Assembly: GCA_022701365.1 (NCBI GenBank)
Contig: JAKUHH010000025.1
Span: 372,001-436,000, forward strand
Direction: 5' to 3'
DNA from: Mycocentrospora acerina
Lineage: Eukaryota; Ascomycota; Dothideomycetes; Pleosporales
DNA length: 64,000 nucleotides
The notes under the pieces are model-generated. The model made no database searches and was not told the DNA's origin. It was given only the letters and a program-made list of their open reading frames with translations. Shown here in pieces: positions 1-12,273 of the stretch. Positions within the stretch are counted from its first letter, which is position 1. Each line of letters opens with the position of its first letter. Position numbers and translations under genes: made by a program.

Positions 1-844
1 ATCCCGCTCACGGTGCTTCCCGCCAACGTGCAAGTGCGATCGTATGCGTTCCCTGTTTCACTGTGTCGACACCGTGAAACCGGCGCGAGCTCGAGCTGGA
101 ACGAGCCCTGTCCTTGTTTGGGCCAGAGACGATGTTGCTGGCCGACCTCAGATGCCTGCTGTTACTCCAAGAGGGGGTTGGTGGGGCTGGAAGGGGGGCT
201 CGAGAAAAGCCTCGAGACGGTGAGATGGTGAGATGGTCGTCGCGAGATGCCGTCTTCTGCTGTGGTGATCGAGTAGCTTGACGGGTCCTGGAAAGATCGC
301 GCAACAAAGGGACGCGACGACGCGCAGCTGAGCCTCACTCTTAAAGCCCTGCAGAGTCTTGCATCAAGATACGCGTGCACTTCCACAAAGCAAGCAATTG
401 GTGAGCGACGCGCTCAGTAGCCTCAAATAGTGACCTCGAGGGGCTACTGCAACTTGGCACAGGAAGGCCTCCCAAATCTCAATTCCACAACAACCAATTA
501 CACTCCAACATTGAGATGATTAATCTCGTACTACTCACATTCCACAGGCGAGTAGGTCAATAATGCTTGTTAGTAAAGTTACTAATGGGTCCTCGAGAAG
601 GTCCTTTTGCACAGCCACACACATCGCAAGCCGCAAGGCAGACACCCACCATACATCGTCATTCAGACGTTTCGCATCAAGATTCGCACCCCACTGCATC
701 ATTCTGCATCGATAATAGTGGGCCAGTTCATTCCCGCATCCTTCCCGCCAGTCACAGACGGGAAGCCTGAGTCGTTGGCAGGGACCTTGAAAGCATCACA
801 TCTATAATTGAGAACATGCCGTTGACGTGTCTGCCCACTCTACC
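1..844. other. Intergenic, no supported gene
   Basis: This stretch follows the palA stop codon on the minus strand. Bases 1-400 have minus-strand CT-rich, low-complexity character that would suit the 5' leader or promoter of a minus-strand gene beyond the left edge, but no start codon with a credible reading frame is visible. Short frames here have biased, low-complexity composition and are not called. Confidence 0.5.
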
Positions 845-3458
845 CTACCCAAACTTCAACCCTTGTGCGGGGTCCCATCGCCCATCTTGTGGAGGACCAT
901 TCGATGGCCTATTACTGCTAGTCGCTGTAGGCACGCCGCCGAACCTGATTCCAACCTCCGGCGTCCACATTCCTGTTGGCGGTATACTGGCCCGGGTAGG
1001 TGTTGGAGCAGTCAAAGGCGCTGCCGCATGTGCACTGGCACCATATTGCGGGTTCTGTGCGTCTGCTGCCTTTTGCTGCTGTAGCGACGTTGATGTTGCT
1101 TGTTGAAGCGTGAGAGAACTCATCTGTGTTGCCAGATCGCTATAAATGAGTTAGCGAGTATCAAGAAGATTCAGCCCTGTACCTACGCCTCAATCTGAGA
1201 TGCTTCTGACTTTCGTTGGTATGCGAAGCTACGGACGTCATCCCGGAATCGATTCACGATCTTGGCGAGGTCATTGTAAAACTTTCGGCCAACGTCGAGA
1301 TTCGAGATGATCTCCTTGTACTTGAAGTAGGCGTTCTCGAGATTTTGTAGAGCTTGCTCGCGTTGCTTCGTTGACTGGTCACCTCGACGAGCTAATAAAA
1401 ATGTCGAATTCGCCTCTTGTAACCGTTTGATGGCCTCTGACTGCTCCCTCTCTTCTTCTTGTACCATGTCCTGATCGACGTCGTACATTTGAAGTCGCTT
1501 ATCGAAGAGGCTCTCGAACTGTACAGCCTCAATAGTCTGCATGGGGTACTCCCGCTCTAGACGAGCGGCTTCGCGCAGTAGTTCGGGGTCTAAGAGGTCA
1601 TGAGCACGGTGCATACGGGAAGGGAGTTAATGCTTACTTATGTCATCTTGCTTCGCCTTTGTCCTCAACGCTTCTATCTTTCGTCGTCTCCTGCTCTCAA
1701 GTCGACTAACTTCGTTAAAGCATCCACGCAACTTGCCGGCTTCGCGTTCTACGTCGCCTGTAATGGCGGGCCTCCTGCCACTTGGCACATAATTTTCAAG
1801 ATCGTGATCTGACCCACTCAATAGCTGAATAAAGTATTCGTTTTCTTTTAGCTTCGTTTTGACAACATTGTCACTGTTTGCTGCAGCTTTGAGATAGCTA
1901 TCAATCTCCTTGATTTGCCCGTACAGTTTGGGGGCTGCCTGCTCAGCCGCTGGTCGAGTCCAATGCACAGTCCCGTACCTTCTGCGAGCACCTTCATCCT
2001 CCGCCGCTTCAGATTTGAGTGTATCCACACCTTCTTGGTAGATTGCATAGTCGCTATTCATCAGTTTTTTTGTGTCATCCATTGAACGCAACAGCCGGTT
2101 GATGCCGTCTTGCTGCCGAATTTCTTCGGCGTGTGCCAGGAGACCTGGTGGTATCCCAAGAGGCTTCTCCAGGGCTTGTAACGAGCCAGGAAGATTGAGA
2201 CTGCGGAGAACTTCATGGATTTGATTGGTGAGGGCTTCAAGTTCCTCGACAATGGTATTGTTGACCAATCTATCTCTGCGATCCACGTAGATGCTGGCGG
2301 CCAGGTGTACAGAGTAAGGAACCAACTTTGAGAAAAGAGCAGGCCCAAGTTCGCCATTATCTCCAAGCATAGAGTTGGATTCGGAGAGTTCCTTGGGTAT
2401 TCTTGACACTACCATGTTCGCCCGGTCCAAAATCCTCAGCTCTGTTTTTGGAGTAACGGGCAGTAGGTAGATCATATCGTTGTCCTTTTCTGCGCGCTTC
2501 AAATCCTCAGTGACCCTGTTTTTCAGCCCGTTGAGGTCAGCGAGTACGAGCTTGTTGATGTAGCGCTGTTCCTTGAGAGCCTCGTTGACACAAGTGAGGC
2601 TGTCACGTAGTCGTGCCACCTCTTCTCCATATTTGCGCTTCTCCAGGCTGTCACAGGCCGCCCTGTACTGGGCAGCGGCAGCAAAGTGGTGATGCTTTGC
2701 CGTCATGTGGTGTATCCACTCGCTGCTGATCGAGTCTGACTGTATGCCTGCATCTCCGGCCTCGTTGTAAAGATCCGACACGCGAGCGGCGAGCTTTGCT
2801 ATAGTTGCATCCTTCAGTCCATCCTTGACAGCCTTTTGCCAGAAACACTCTTGCCCTTGTGCCAGCATGAGCTTCTCCAGGCATTCAAGAGTCATGAGAT
2901 CCATGTCTTCCGGAGGTTCAGTGCGTAGTTCTGGGAGAACGCTGTTTCGTAAGTACGAGAGTACGCCAGCAGCTAAGCAGAAATTGTTGGCCGCCGTCTT
3001 CAGCCCGTCTGGTGTGCTCCGATTCGACGACATGGCTAGTTGCGAGTACATGGCAGCGAGGTTGAACACAATGTTGGCTAGTTCAAAACGGAGATTATTG
3101 CGCGATGTTGGACGGCTCGTGTTGTATCCCAAGGCTGGATACCAGGGGAACTCGACGCCAATATCGACAGGGAACTTCCCACTCAACCATACCAGCTGCG
3201 CTGCGTACTGCTGCAGCTTAGGGATGTTGCTCGGGTGTGGTTCTTGCGCATGCACGGCTACGGAGCGCAGTTTTTCGATTGTCTCGAGGTCGCTCCTGAA
3301 CATGTCGGGGTGCTGGTCATATTTGGAAGATATGTACTGCTTGATGGCTTCGGTGAGGTTGACCGTGTGTGACCGTCGAAAGGGGAGGAAAAGTATGTTG
3401 CTGTGTATTTGGTTAGTTTTGTGCAGCTATCACAAGAGTGTGCAACTTACGAAGCCAT
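845..3458 (-). CDS. palA: pH-response regulator PalA/RIM20 (BRO1-domain protein)
   Basis: PalA/Rim20 is the ALIX-like adaptor of ambient-pH signalling. In the family it binds ESCRT-III Snf7 through its BRO1 domain and YPX(L/I) motifs of the PacC/Rim101 factor, so that PacC is cleaved at alkaline pH. Four exons join in phase: 3458-3451, 3400-1638, 1589-1187 and 1139-845, giving 822 aa. The first exon codes only for MAS minus one base; exon 2 continues NILFLPFRRSHTV and AIKQYISSKYDQHPDMF, the family signature. Residues about 1-380 are the BRO1 domain, about 400-720 the coiled V-shaped domain, and the tail is Pro/Gln/Ala-rich ending WDPAQGLKFG. All introns are GT..AG; intron 1 has a CTAAC branch point. 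It is divergent from atx1 across about 720 bp. Identification is firm; only the tiny first exon rests on splice logic. Confidence 0.95.
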
Positions 3459-4181
3459 GGTGGCGTGTGGCACGTTGAGATGTTGTTTACTTTGAGAGCA
3501 GAGAGTTTGCACTCGGAAAGACGTCACTCGCTGCTGGGAGCTGGTTGCCCGCTGCCCCGCGCATCAGGGTTCTAGCGTGGGGCTAAGTGCCAGGGTACAG
3601 AGACCCAGAGATGCCGCAATCCAGGTACGAGCGAGCACACGCTCAAACACAAGCACACGTGCATGCGATGGTGGACAAGGCTGGAATAGCACGTTTGGCG
3701 GCTTATGATATCGAATCCAACTGGTGGTCCATCAAACCGCCTTTGCTGTTGCGTGTTGCATGTTGCGCGCCGCGGCATCGCCCAAGCCATGCTTACAAAT
3801 GCCTCGAGCTGCTCATTCCACGGACAGCCGTGCCAAAGACACCGTGGCTTGTACAAGCCTCCGTATCACAATCAAACTCAAGATACATAATGAGCAAGTT
3901 TCGTGCCACCAAGCGGCCAGACCTGAAACAGTGCAGAGCACGGTCGGTCTCGCCGGCATCCCAAACTCATCCATCATCCACACAATAGCAGGTGTCAGCG
4001 GGGCCGTCCCAATCATTAGCGGGCTAGCATATTGCAACACCATCTGTCACGAAACTTGCGCAATCCTATATATACCGTTAACTGCTGCACTTCACTCCTG
4101 CCCATTCCAACAACCATAACGTCTCCACAATCATACATATACAATCCTACACGCGTCCCGCCCCCACCTACAATCAACAAA
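3459..4181. promoter_or_regulatory. Divergent promoter region palA / atx1
   Basis: The 723-bp stretch lies between the start codons of palA (minus) and atx1 (plus). A TATATATA box at 4067-4074 is 108 bp before the atx1 ATG and followed by a pyrimidine/CAAC-rich leader. No coding sequence was recognised. Confidence 0.6.
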
Positions 4182-4475
4182 ATGACCCATACATACAAGT
4201 TCAACGTTGCCATGAGCTGTGGCGGCTGCTCCGGCGCCGTTGAGCGCGTGCTCAAGAAGCTCGATGGTGAGCACTCATGTGCCTTTTGACGTGTGGCGTA
4301 ACAGCTGCTGACCATTTACGCAGGTGTCGAGTCGTACAACGTGTCCCTCGAGACCCAGACCGCCGAGATTGTCGCTGCAGACTCGCTCTCCTACGACGCT
4401 GTTCTTGAGAAGATCAAGAAGACTGGCAAGACCGTCAAGTCTGGCGAGGCCGATGGCGAGCCCAAGGAGATCTAG
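4182..4475 (+). CDS. atx1: Copper metallochaperone ATX1
   Basis: ATX1 carries Cu(I) in the cytosol to the P-type copper ATPase CCC2 of the late Golgi, feeding copper to secreted multicopper enzymes. Two exons, 4182-4266 and 4324-4475, encode 78 aa in one heavy-metal-associated domain. The Cu-binding motif MSCGGC supplies Cys13 and Cys16; the lysine-rich C-terminal half (KIKKTGKTVK) matches the face that docks on CCC2 in the family. The 57-nt intron interrupts codon G of LDG and carries a CTGAC branch point before its CAG. The length is typical (about 70-80 aa). The start is the first ATG after a TATA box at 4067. The protein has no signal peptide. Confidence 0.95.
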
Positions 4476-5760
4476 GCACAGCAGGACGGCTTATGACGAG
4501 GGATGCTGTGATTCTGGTAGCAAGCGGTGGACGTCATTACATCGTTGCGGTCGAAGCGTTGTAGCAGCTGGTTCTGGTTGACAGTGGTCCTCGGTGGATA
4601 CAATACAAATATACCCTTTTCTCCTTCACACACGCATCTCTTCCTTGATCGAGAGGCTGGATACGCATTGTCACATCGTCGAGCAATGGCTGTGTGAGAG
4701 TCTTCAAGCTGCCCAGATGGTCCCAAAGAGTAAAGGCGGGTACTGCTTTTATAAGCTTCAGTCCCCACCTGAAGCCATGCAATTTCCACGTACCAATTCA
4801 CCTCGTTGATGCTGGTTCTGCCAGATGACTTGGTACTAAGCCAGTAATAATTTACCTGCGGCGTCTCGCTGTTCACAGCCTGAGCTGCTCCTTCCTCATC
4901 GAGAGCGCTCACGAGCTGAACTCGGGTCGCTTCCGGGTGTCGCAAGCAACACGACGTCTCTTGACTCGCCTTCAGTACTCTTCCGCTGCTATATTTGCTG
5001 CGATGAATCCCTGGCTGATGTAATTCTTGAGCAGATGACCGTCGAATTCTTGCGCCTGAGCTTTGAGGCTCCCTGTCGTCATCTTGGCTGCAAGCTCCAT
5101 CCATATGCTTCCGACTTCTTCCTCAGGCACCGTTCCCACAGCCACAGTCTAATCAGATTAGAGACGTTTCGAGCTCCAGGTGCTCGCTGTGATCGGAGCT
5201 TCCGCTGCGCGTGCCGCAGACGAGGCCTGCCACCCAACCATAGAGTTGCGAATTGTGCTGCCTGGCAGACGTCTCCACCCTAGTTAAACTTTTCCCGCCA
5301 TAACAATCATACATTTCATGTGTGCGACGCCGAATTTAAGTTATCAGATCAACGGACAAGTTGCAACGGCTCGACTCCATACGCAAGTCGATGCAGTTGT
5401 TGCGCTTCCCGTTACGCAACTGACGTGGATTGGTCGGAAGTTGTCGCTTTAGGCGCAACGAACGCACCCGAGCGCATCAGCAAGCCTCAAGAAACTGGGT
5501 GTCATCCACGCAGATCCTCGCACATTTCGAGGGTTTTCGGCAAGCGTGTTCATTAATTCCGAAGTGACGACTAGCAACAAAGCTTACTTGCCTCGCGTGC
5601 TGTATTTGGACTGATTGACCATGTCCCTTCCTCTGCAAGAATATATATAAAACCTTCAACAGCCCTGAAAGGAAACCATGCATTTCGAGGTTCGAGGCAT
5701 TCCTCGAACACCTTTTCTTGTTCATATTCCTTTTGTTCACACTCATCATCCTTTCAACTC
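4476..5760. other. Intergenic with one doubtful minus-strand coding patch
   Basis: Between atx1 and the DJ-1-like gene. The minus strand from about 5148 to 4972 contains a short protein-like frame (see findings) preceded by an AG acceptor, but no convincing first exon was found. A TATATATAAAA box lies at 5642-5652, about 110 bp before the next gene's ATG. Confidence 0.5.
5642..5652 (+). promoter_or_regulatory. TATA box of the DJ-1-like gene
   Basis: The AT run TATATATAAAA lies 109 bp upstream of the ATG at 5761, followed by a T/C-rich leader, the usual fungal promoter layout. Confidence 0.55.
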
Positions 5761-6769
5761 ATGCCTTCCCCTCCAAGAGGTTATACTACGTTTCCGAGTC
5801 AGGCAGACCTGTTCTACCTTTGTACGACATCATCGACGTCCGAAGAAGACCTGAACATCCACTACGTTCCTCCATCACAATCCTCGCTACGGATTGGTGT
5901 CATTGTACTAGGCCAGGATCCGGTCCAACTTCTTGATTTGGCGGTTCTTGATTTGCTTGCCATGCTAGGAAGGAACAGAGTCAACAAGATGAATGCCTCT
6001 GCACAAGCAGTCGACGAAGCCCTGGATGAGATTGATATCCGCTTTGTCAATACAAGCGGGGAAGGATCGTTTGTCACCTCTGGCGCTGCTCGAATGCCAG
6101 TAACGGTGAGCTACATCTCGGAATGCGGTTGAGCACTTTCAGCATCAAATCATGTGTGATGAGCCAACCTCCTTCGGTCAAGAAGGGACTGTTCTTGGTC
6201 ACGTCGGATTCACCTAGTCTCGACTACCTGGTAGCCATATGAGCGAATCTGACAGGGAGGTAAAGGCCACGATACACCCCGATGCTTCTATCCTCGATTC
6301 ATCACGACCAATCAGACTTGAGATGTACATAACCTGACAAAATGAACAGAATTCCTTCGCAAACGCACCACTATTTGACGTGCTCATAATTCCTGGCTCA
6401 TTCTCCTCAAACGAACTATCCATTGCAGAAACTTCGTTTCTCGCCGCCCAGTACTCATGTCCGAATCTGATTGCCGTTATCAGTGTTGCGTCTGGAGTTC
6501 TTCACTTAGCACAGACGGCTATATTACACAAAATGCGAACTTCGGCGCCACCCTGTCTGCGATCAGCGCTTCAACAACGTTACCCTGAGACTTTATGGCA
6601 GCAGTCTCCCTGGACTCGGCAAGGCATAATATGGAGCAGCAGTACAGCAGTTTCTGCGCTCGATATGTTAGCATCATGGATGCGAGAGTACTTTTGGGAC
6701 CGAAGTGAGGTAGTTGAATTTGTATTACTAACCTCAGGAATCAAGTCTCTGGACGGCTATGATTTTTAG
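5761..6769 (+). CDS. DJ-1/PfpI-family protein, nucleophile cysteine missing
   Basis: Two exons, 5761-6105 and 6350-6769, join in phase to 254 aa. The fold is recognisable from the strand IGVIVLGQDPVQLLDLAVLD, the segment SFANAPLFDVLIIPGSFSS, the nucleophile-elbow region AVISVASGVLHLAQT, and IIWSSSTAVSALDML near the C-terminus, as in fungal DJ-1/PfpI (class I glutamine amidotransferase-like) proteins. Family members usually have SVCTG at the elbow; here the position is Ala (SVASG), so classical cysteine catalysis is unlikely. The intron is long for this genome (244 nt) but has GTGAGC, a CTGAC branch point and CAG. No signal peptide is seen. Exact function is unknown. The C-terminus SLDGYDF resembles the short tails of relatives, which supports the chosen stop. 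Confidence 0.83.
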
Positions 6770-7307
6770 TGATTTTACCATATTGCATTTCATGGCGTTT
6801 TGGTACCTTTCTCGACTCCTCTCGTGGAACATTTTGGGCCGGAGTACCAATTTGTTGAGCGATCTTGGTGTGTATTATATTATGAGTCATGATGTACAAA
6901 ACTGTTCACCATTACAGACTGCTGAACCTGTATCTCTGAAGACATATCTTCAGACAAAGTGTAAAATATATGTTGTTATTCGTTACTGTAGTTGTAAATA
7001 TGAAGCATTGTTTGTTCTTCTCGGGAAGATTTATCTCACAGAACTTACACTTATTTTTCTATTTCACTTCATGTCCTGTTACAAAAATAGCTCTACCTTG
7101 GTAATTTCAACTAACAGCACTTTTGTGAGTTGGCGTGCCTGCTGGATTAAAAACATTAGCCTCTCCTCCCAATGTGTGCACAGCACCTAGAACCTTTCAT
7201 ATTCATACGTGTGTTTCCCAACAACCAATTTGAAACCTGCATCACTTATCGGAAGTCCGGCACACAAATTACATTCCACGGTCTTTTTGTTACCCGACCT
7301 AAGACTA
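6770..7307. other. Convergent intergenic spacer
   Basis: AT-rich sequence between two convergent genes, presumably 3' untranslated regions of both. No gene or repeat recognised. Confidence 0.55.
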
Positions 7308-8811
7308 TCACAACAAATGCCGCGGCGTGCTGATATTCTGTTCGCACGTGCTGTTCGAATCCGGATGCGCAGCATCAACCGTCCACGCGACTGTCTTTGT
7401 TATCCGAAGATTCTCGTCACTGTTTGTATTGCGGCTTGTGTTACCGGGAATGACAGTCAACTCGACGTCGTCGTCTAAATGGGCGCCATGAGACCAATCG
7501 CGCTCGTTCTTCGTGTGGCCCTTTTCTATCTCCTCAAACGCGTCGTGGCTCTTTGCGCTTTTTGTGTAGCGTCTTGAGCGGCTTTGCCCCTGAGAACCAC
7601 TGTGAGGGGGGTATGCGTAGTTGCGGTTGCTGGATTCGTCTGCGACAGCGAGTGCGGGGATACAGCAGCCGAGTATATACTTGATTGTTGGGCCGCAGGT
7701 TCCGATGATTGCGAGACCGGATTCGATGTTTGAGAGGATATAGCCTACGCCGTATGTTGGGTCAGAATTCGGCTTTCCGATTACAAAGGTATCGACTAGG
7801 ACGCTTGTGCGCACTGCGCCGACGATGGTAACGGCGATTCCGAAAGAGAGAAATGCTATGACCATGACTTTGCGACCAAAGGGCATCTTTAAATCGTGTA
7901 GGATCCATGTTGGCATGAGCAGGATAAGGACATCTGTGGCAAGGACGATAGATGACGTGCTGACAGTGTAGGCTCCAGCATCGACGCATTTCCCAGTCAT
8001 CGTGCTGTCCCAATACTTCGCGACCGGGTTGCATTGGAAGATACATGCAAGCGGTGCGGCGATGGCGAAGCAGCCATTCATAACGAGCGTGGTCCATAGG
8101 CAACGGTTGATCCATTTGTTCTGCGAGCGAAGCTTGATAAGGGTCCAGATGAAGGAGGCCTTGATGAGTGCGAGGATGGGATTGTAAATGATAGAATTGG
8201 CGTAGTTCCACTAGAGATCAACAGTCAGAGACTTTGAATAGTCTTTTAGGGGAGAAATAGAGCGAACCTTCATCATTACCACGGGATCTACTGCCCCTTC
8301 CGGAATATCAGTCCAATGGTATCCATAGTAGGAAGTGAAGATGTCTGATGGTGACGATTAGTACTATTATTACACTACGAGTACAATATCAACTCCATAT
8401 AGCCATTTGCAAAAGCGCACCCGCCATTTAGAGACAATGGCTATTTGTGACAATACTGATTGATGGCTGCCACATGAATATACAGACTCAACTTACATCC
8501 ACACGTGGTGAAGGACAGAACAAGGTTTAAAATCTTAAGCCAGACAGGGCATATTAGCTTTCACAACTGCATCCAGGCACTGAATATAACTTACAGTCGC
8601 AATGACTAAAAGAGTGTCCTCTAGAAAGAAGTCCAGGTGTCAGCTTACGATGTGGTTTGATAACCAAGTGTCGAAGGCATGGAGGCTTACCGATGCCATA
8701 TTGCCGCCCTTTGAGTCGTGTCCATACTCGAATGGAAACAATCAGAACGCATAGTGCACTCGGAAATATAGCCAAGAATACGCAAACAGGCTGTAGTCCT
8801 TTGTTTACCAT
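7308..8811 (-). CDS. Fungal rhodopsin-domain integral membrane protein
   Basis: Five exons (8811-8691, 8620-8595, 8533-8497, 8344-8268, 8210-7308) join in phase to 387 aa. About seven hydrophobic helices are visible, beginning PVCVFLAIFPSALCVLIVSI and followed by the family landmark YGIEDTLLVIAT (usual form G.DD), then WNYANSIIYNPILALIKASF, FQCNPVAKYWD, a conserved Cys in GKCVD, and SNIESGLAIIGTCGPTI. This is the large plasma-membrane family called fungal rhodopsin domain, which includes CFEM-containing Pth11-type receptors; this member has no CFEM domain. Residues about 270-387 are a polar, low-complexity cytoplasmic tail. The start ATG at 8811 (MVNKGLQP) is the first in frame just before helix 1. 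Two exons are only 26 and 37 nt. It may be a sensor or GPCR-like receptor; the ligand is unknown. Confidence 0.85.
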
Positions 8812-10186
8812 TGCTGCAATCAAGACACAGTCACGATTGATGTCCACAGGTGACAATGGCAAATTGACAGACCATCCTCCGTATAAGAAGACGGGACATA
8901 TTATCGACGCCGCAAATTTCGCAATCCCGAGCCTCTTGTTGGGGACAGTAGAGCGGCACAGTGAAGTAGATGTCTGGTGTCCTTGAGAATCCTAAAGGAA
9001 GCTTGGCCTGAAAATGTCCGCTCTTGTCTCCTGTCTCACTACACAATTCTCCGACATGCATAATAGCAGTCTGAAAAGTTGCAAGATGACTTTTTCTGAA
9101 GCATTTCTATTCAATGTGATCTGTAACTGACGTTCGGAAAAACTCGAACCATCGGGCTAATCCTTCTGTAATTTTCTCCTCTTTTCTTCTCGAACTTTAG
9201 ACGACTCATCTGCGCCGACGATCGTTTCTCATTGCGGCAGGTAGAAGCTTGGCCTCATCGCATTGTCCTCGGATCCTCACGGATATAGCGATCCCTTCCT
9301 CACGAATTCTAGATTTTGTCTGGGAGTGTATCTTTGGGAGGCATGCTTTCCAAAGTGCTTCGTAATTAGTATGTGAGAAGTGAGACGAAGCTCGTACGAT
9401 TCTCAAAAACTGTCAAACAGCACTCGCAAGCCAGGTTTGTTACGTGTCTGTTGGAGCATAGTATACTGTTGAGACCCTTTTGAGTATCCTTGCACATCTT
9501 GTTCCAAGGGATTATGGCGGTCACCAGCGAGATTTGACACAACCTGTAGGGTTAGCGCAGCACGTGTATGCGGTGTAAAGCTGTAGCGCAGGTGGCAAAA
9601 GGATTGCGGCAAAGTTGTACGAAACGAAAGGATTGCGGCGTAGTTCTTGGAGATAGATTCAATCCAGGGTCTGTTAGTCCTCTAATACCTAAACGGGTAC
9701 TGCCTAAATCACCTTGTACGTTTTGGGGATAGTGTTGTCCGTACCGAACAAGGGACGGCACGCAACTGGAGCCAGTAGACAACGGTTCTCTCCCGTGCTC
9801 CGCACGCTCGACCACACAACATCATCGCCACATCCCCTCAGTCGGTTGAAATGCACTTCCCAATATCTGGCAACAATATCCAATGTCATTTGTGTAGTCG
9901 TTCCGGAAATTATCATTCATTCGTACAGGAAATCTTGAAAATTGCACATTCCAAGTCCCGTTCTGAGGCGATTACAACATGATCCTACTCCTTCTGGCCA
10001 CGAATAATGTAGCCGTCGCAGCGATGGGTCCGATTTTTGCCCCATATGGTATTTTAGGCTCGAATAGATCCTTCTGCTTGGGTGCTACAAGGCACGTACG
10101 TGGGTCCATATAAATAACATCGATGCTTCGCTCGGTAGAAGAGTGTCGTTCCTCAGCCATCCTTCGTTCAGAGACAAGTCTATTTC
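8812..10186. promoter_or_regulatory. Divergent intergenic region, rhodopsin-domain gene / FAD oxidase
   Basis: About 1.4 kb separating two divergent genes. A TATAAATA box at 10109-10116 lies 71 bp before the oxidase ATG. No coding sequence or repeat was recognised in the remainder. Confidence 0.6.
10109..10116 (+). promoter_or_regulatory. TATA box of the FAD oxidase gene
   Basis: TATAAATA lies 71 bp before the ATG at 10187, a normal spacing for a fungal core promoter. Confidence 0.6.
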
Positions 10187-12273
10187 ATGATGTCTACCCG
10201 CGGTCAACTGCTGTTCTTGCTTGCCAATGCTGTTGGTTCTTTGGCAGGCCCTGTCGTTGCTCGGGATGCCTCTGTTACTAGCGCCTCAATCGCCCCAGCC
10301 GCCACTACCGTTCCAGCAGACTCGCCTGCTGGCGTTGACCTATTCGACGGCGAGGTTGTTCAGCTCACAGACGAGGTTTTGGATACGGTGAACGCCCAGA
10401 ACAATGAGACTGACATTTTGGCCCTCTTTGGCTTTGAGAATAGCACCGATGCAGCAGCACCGACCAGACGTGCCCGCCAAAATGGTGCTTGTAAAGTATT
10501 CCCAGGAGACTGGAACTATCCTATTCCAGCCGTATGGTCAATATTCGATCTATTGCTAGGAGGAGCACTCAAAAAGACGATCCCTGTGGCTGCCCCTTGC
10601 TACAAGAGCTCTGGCGTGTACGATGCAGCTAAATGTGCGGATATCTCAAAACGGTTTACCACCTCCGAGCTGCAGTAAGTGAAACCAAGGGAGGAAATTG
10701 TTGGAATTATTTCCATTGATAATATTTTTAGCACCAGCGATCCAACCTCTATGATGTGGCCCTTATTCCAGGGCCGTACATGCATGCCTACTGATGACCC
10801 CAGTGGAACCTGTACCCTAGGTGGATACCCATCATACTCTATAAATGTTAAAAATGTTGCCCAGATCCAGCTGGGTGTCAACTTCGCTCGTAATCTTAAC
10901 TTGCGTTTAGTCATTAAGAACACTGGTCACGACTACATTGGAAAGTCCAGTGGTGCGGGTGCCCTAAGCATTTGGACCCATCACCTCAAAGATATTCAAT
11001 TCTTGAAGAACTACCGCAGCTCTGAGTATAATGGTCCGGCTTTCAAGGCCGGTGCTGGTGTTCAAGGATTCGAAATCCTTCAAGCTGCTCGCGACAATGA
11101 CGTCACAGTCCTTGCTGGCATCTGTGAGGTCAGTAACTCTCCTTACGTCTCTAGGACCTAAACTCACAAGACATGTAGACTGTTGGATGGTCTGGTGGTT
11201 ATTTCTCAGGCGGTGGACATTCTCCTCTCGCCTCGATTTACGGTATGGCAGCCGACCAGATTCTTGCCTTGGAGGTTGTAACAGCCGATGGTCGCTTCGT
11301 GACTGCTTCGAACACTATTAACTCTGATCTTTTCTGGGCTCTCCGCGGTGGTGGCGGTGGTACTTTCGGTGTCGTTACCTCAGTCATCGCCAGAGCTCAC
11401 CCTAGGATCAAGGTTACCAAGTCGGTCTTCAGCTTTCAGGCTGCTCCTGATAATTCCGAGACTTTCTGGAAAGCTATCGCTGCGTATATCAAATACTTCC
11501 CCACTTTTACTGACGCTGGCACCTATTCTTACTTCTGGATTTGGAACTATGGTACATCACTCGACTTTCAGATGACACCTTTCTTCGCGCCTAATCATAC
11601 CATTGAGTCTTTCAACAAGCTTACCAAACCTTTCTTCGATGATCTCAAGGCTCTCAACGTCTCCGTTACTCCCAATACCACTTTCCATGAAGATTTCTTC
11701 TCTGCGAACGACGGTGCCTGGGGCGAGGACACGCTCGGCGTAACATTCATTCGTCAGGCTACTCGTCTCTTCCCCAAGAGCCTCTGGGAGACCGATGCTA
11801 AGCGTGAATCCTTCTTCGAAATGATCAAAGCAACAGTCATGGGCGGTGCTACTGTTGGTGGTTATCACATGGCTCCAGGCAACCCTCTAAAGGTAGATAA
11901 CGCTGTTAACACTGCGTGGCGCAATACTCAGTCCTTCCTCATCACCGCCAACATGGTTCCCGACAACGCTACTCCGGCTCAGCTGAAGAACTCCTCTGAT
12001 ACTCTCACCTACAAGATAATGGAGCCATGGCGTAAGGTTGCTCCTGCCTCTTCGGGCGCTGGAGTTTACCTCAACGAGGCTGACATTCAGGAGCCTAACT
12101 GGCAGACTGAGTTCTACGGCGATGCCCACTATCCCCGTCTCCTTTCTCTTAAGAGCAAATGGGATCCTCGTGACGTTTTCTATGCTACCACTGCTGTTGG
12201 TAGTGAAAAATGGGAGGTTCGTGACGGAGATCAAGGTCTCCAAACTCAGAACGGTCGTTTGTGCCGCGTCTAA
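10187..12273 (+). CDS. Secreted FAD-linked oxidase, berberine-bridge (BBE) type
   Basis: Three exons (10187-10674, 10732-11128, 11179-12273) give 659 aa. The N-terminus MMSTRGQLLFLLANAVGSLAG is a signal peptide, so the enzyme is probably secreted. The FAD-binding PCMH/VAO domain spans about residues 180-370 with KNTGHDYIG and GAGALSIWTH; His229 and Cys294 (GICETVG) sit where BBE-like enzymes attach FAD through two covalent bonds. The C-terminal BBE motif is YLNEADIQEPNWQTEFYG followed by YPRLLSLKSKWDPRDVFY. The upstream CKVFPGDWNYP segment resembles fungal isoamyl-alcohol-oxidase-like members. Such enzymes oxidise alcohols, sugars or ring systems with O2, producing H2O2; the substrate here is unknown. 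It is convergent with the Zn2Cys6 regulator gene. Confidence 0.92.

Noticed and set aside
8..386. Minus-strand frames at the left edge
   Set aside because: Biased, low-complexity composition; more likely leader or promoter of a gene outside the window.
3589..3594. GCCAGG, a possible PacC site between palA and atx1
   Set aside because: A single six-base match in 720 bp is expected by chance.
4472..5104. 210-codon minus-strand frame overlapping the atx1 3' end
   Set aside because: Composition is not protein-like, and a different frame of the same strand (4972-5148) looks better.
7350..7362. tRNA B-box-like GTTCGAATCC
   Set aside because: Lies in the coding tail of the rhodopsin-domain gene, with no A-box or cloverleaf around it.
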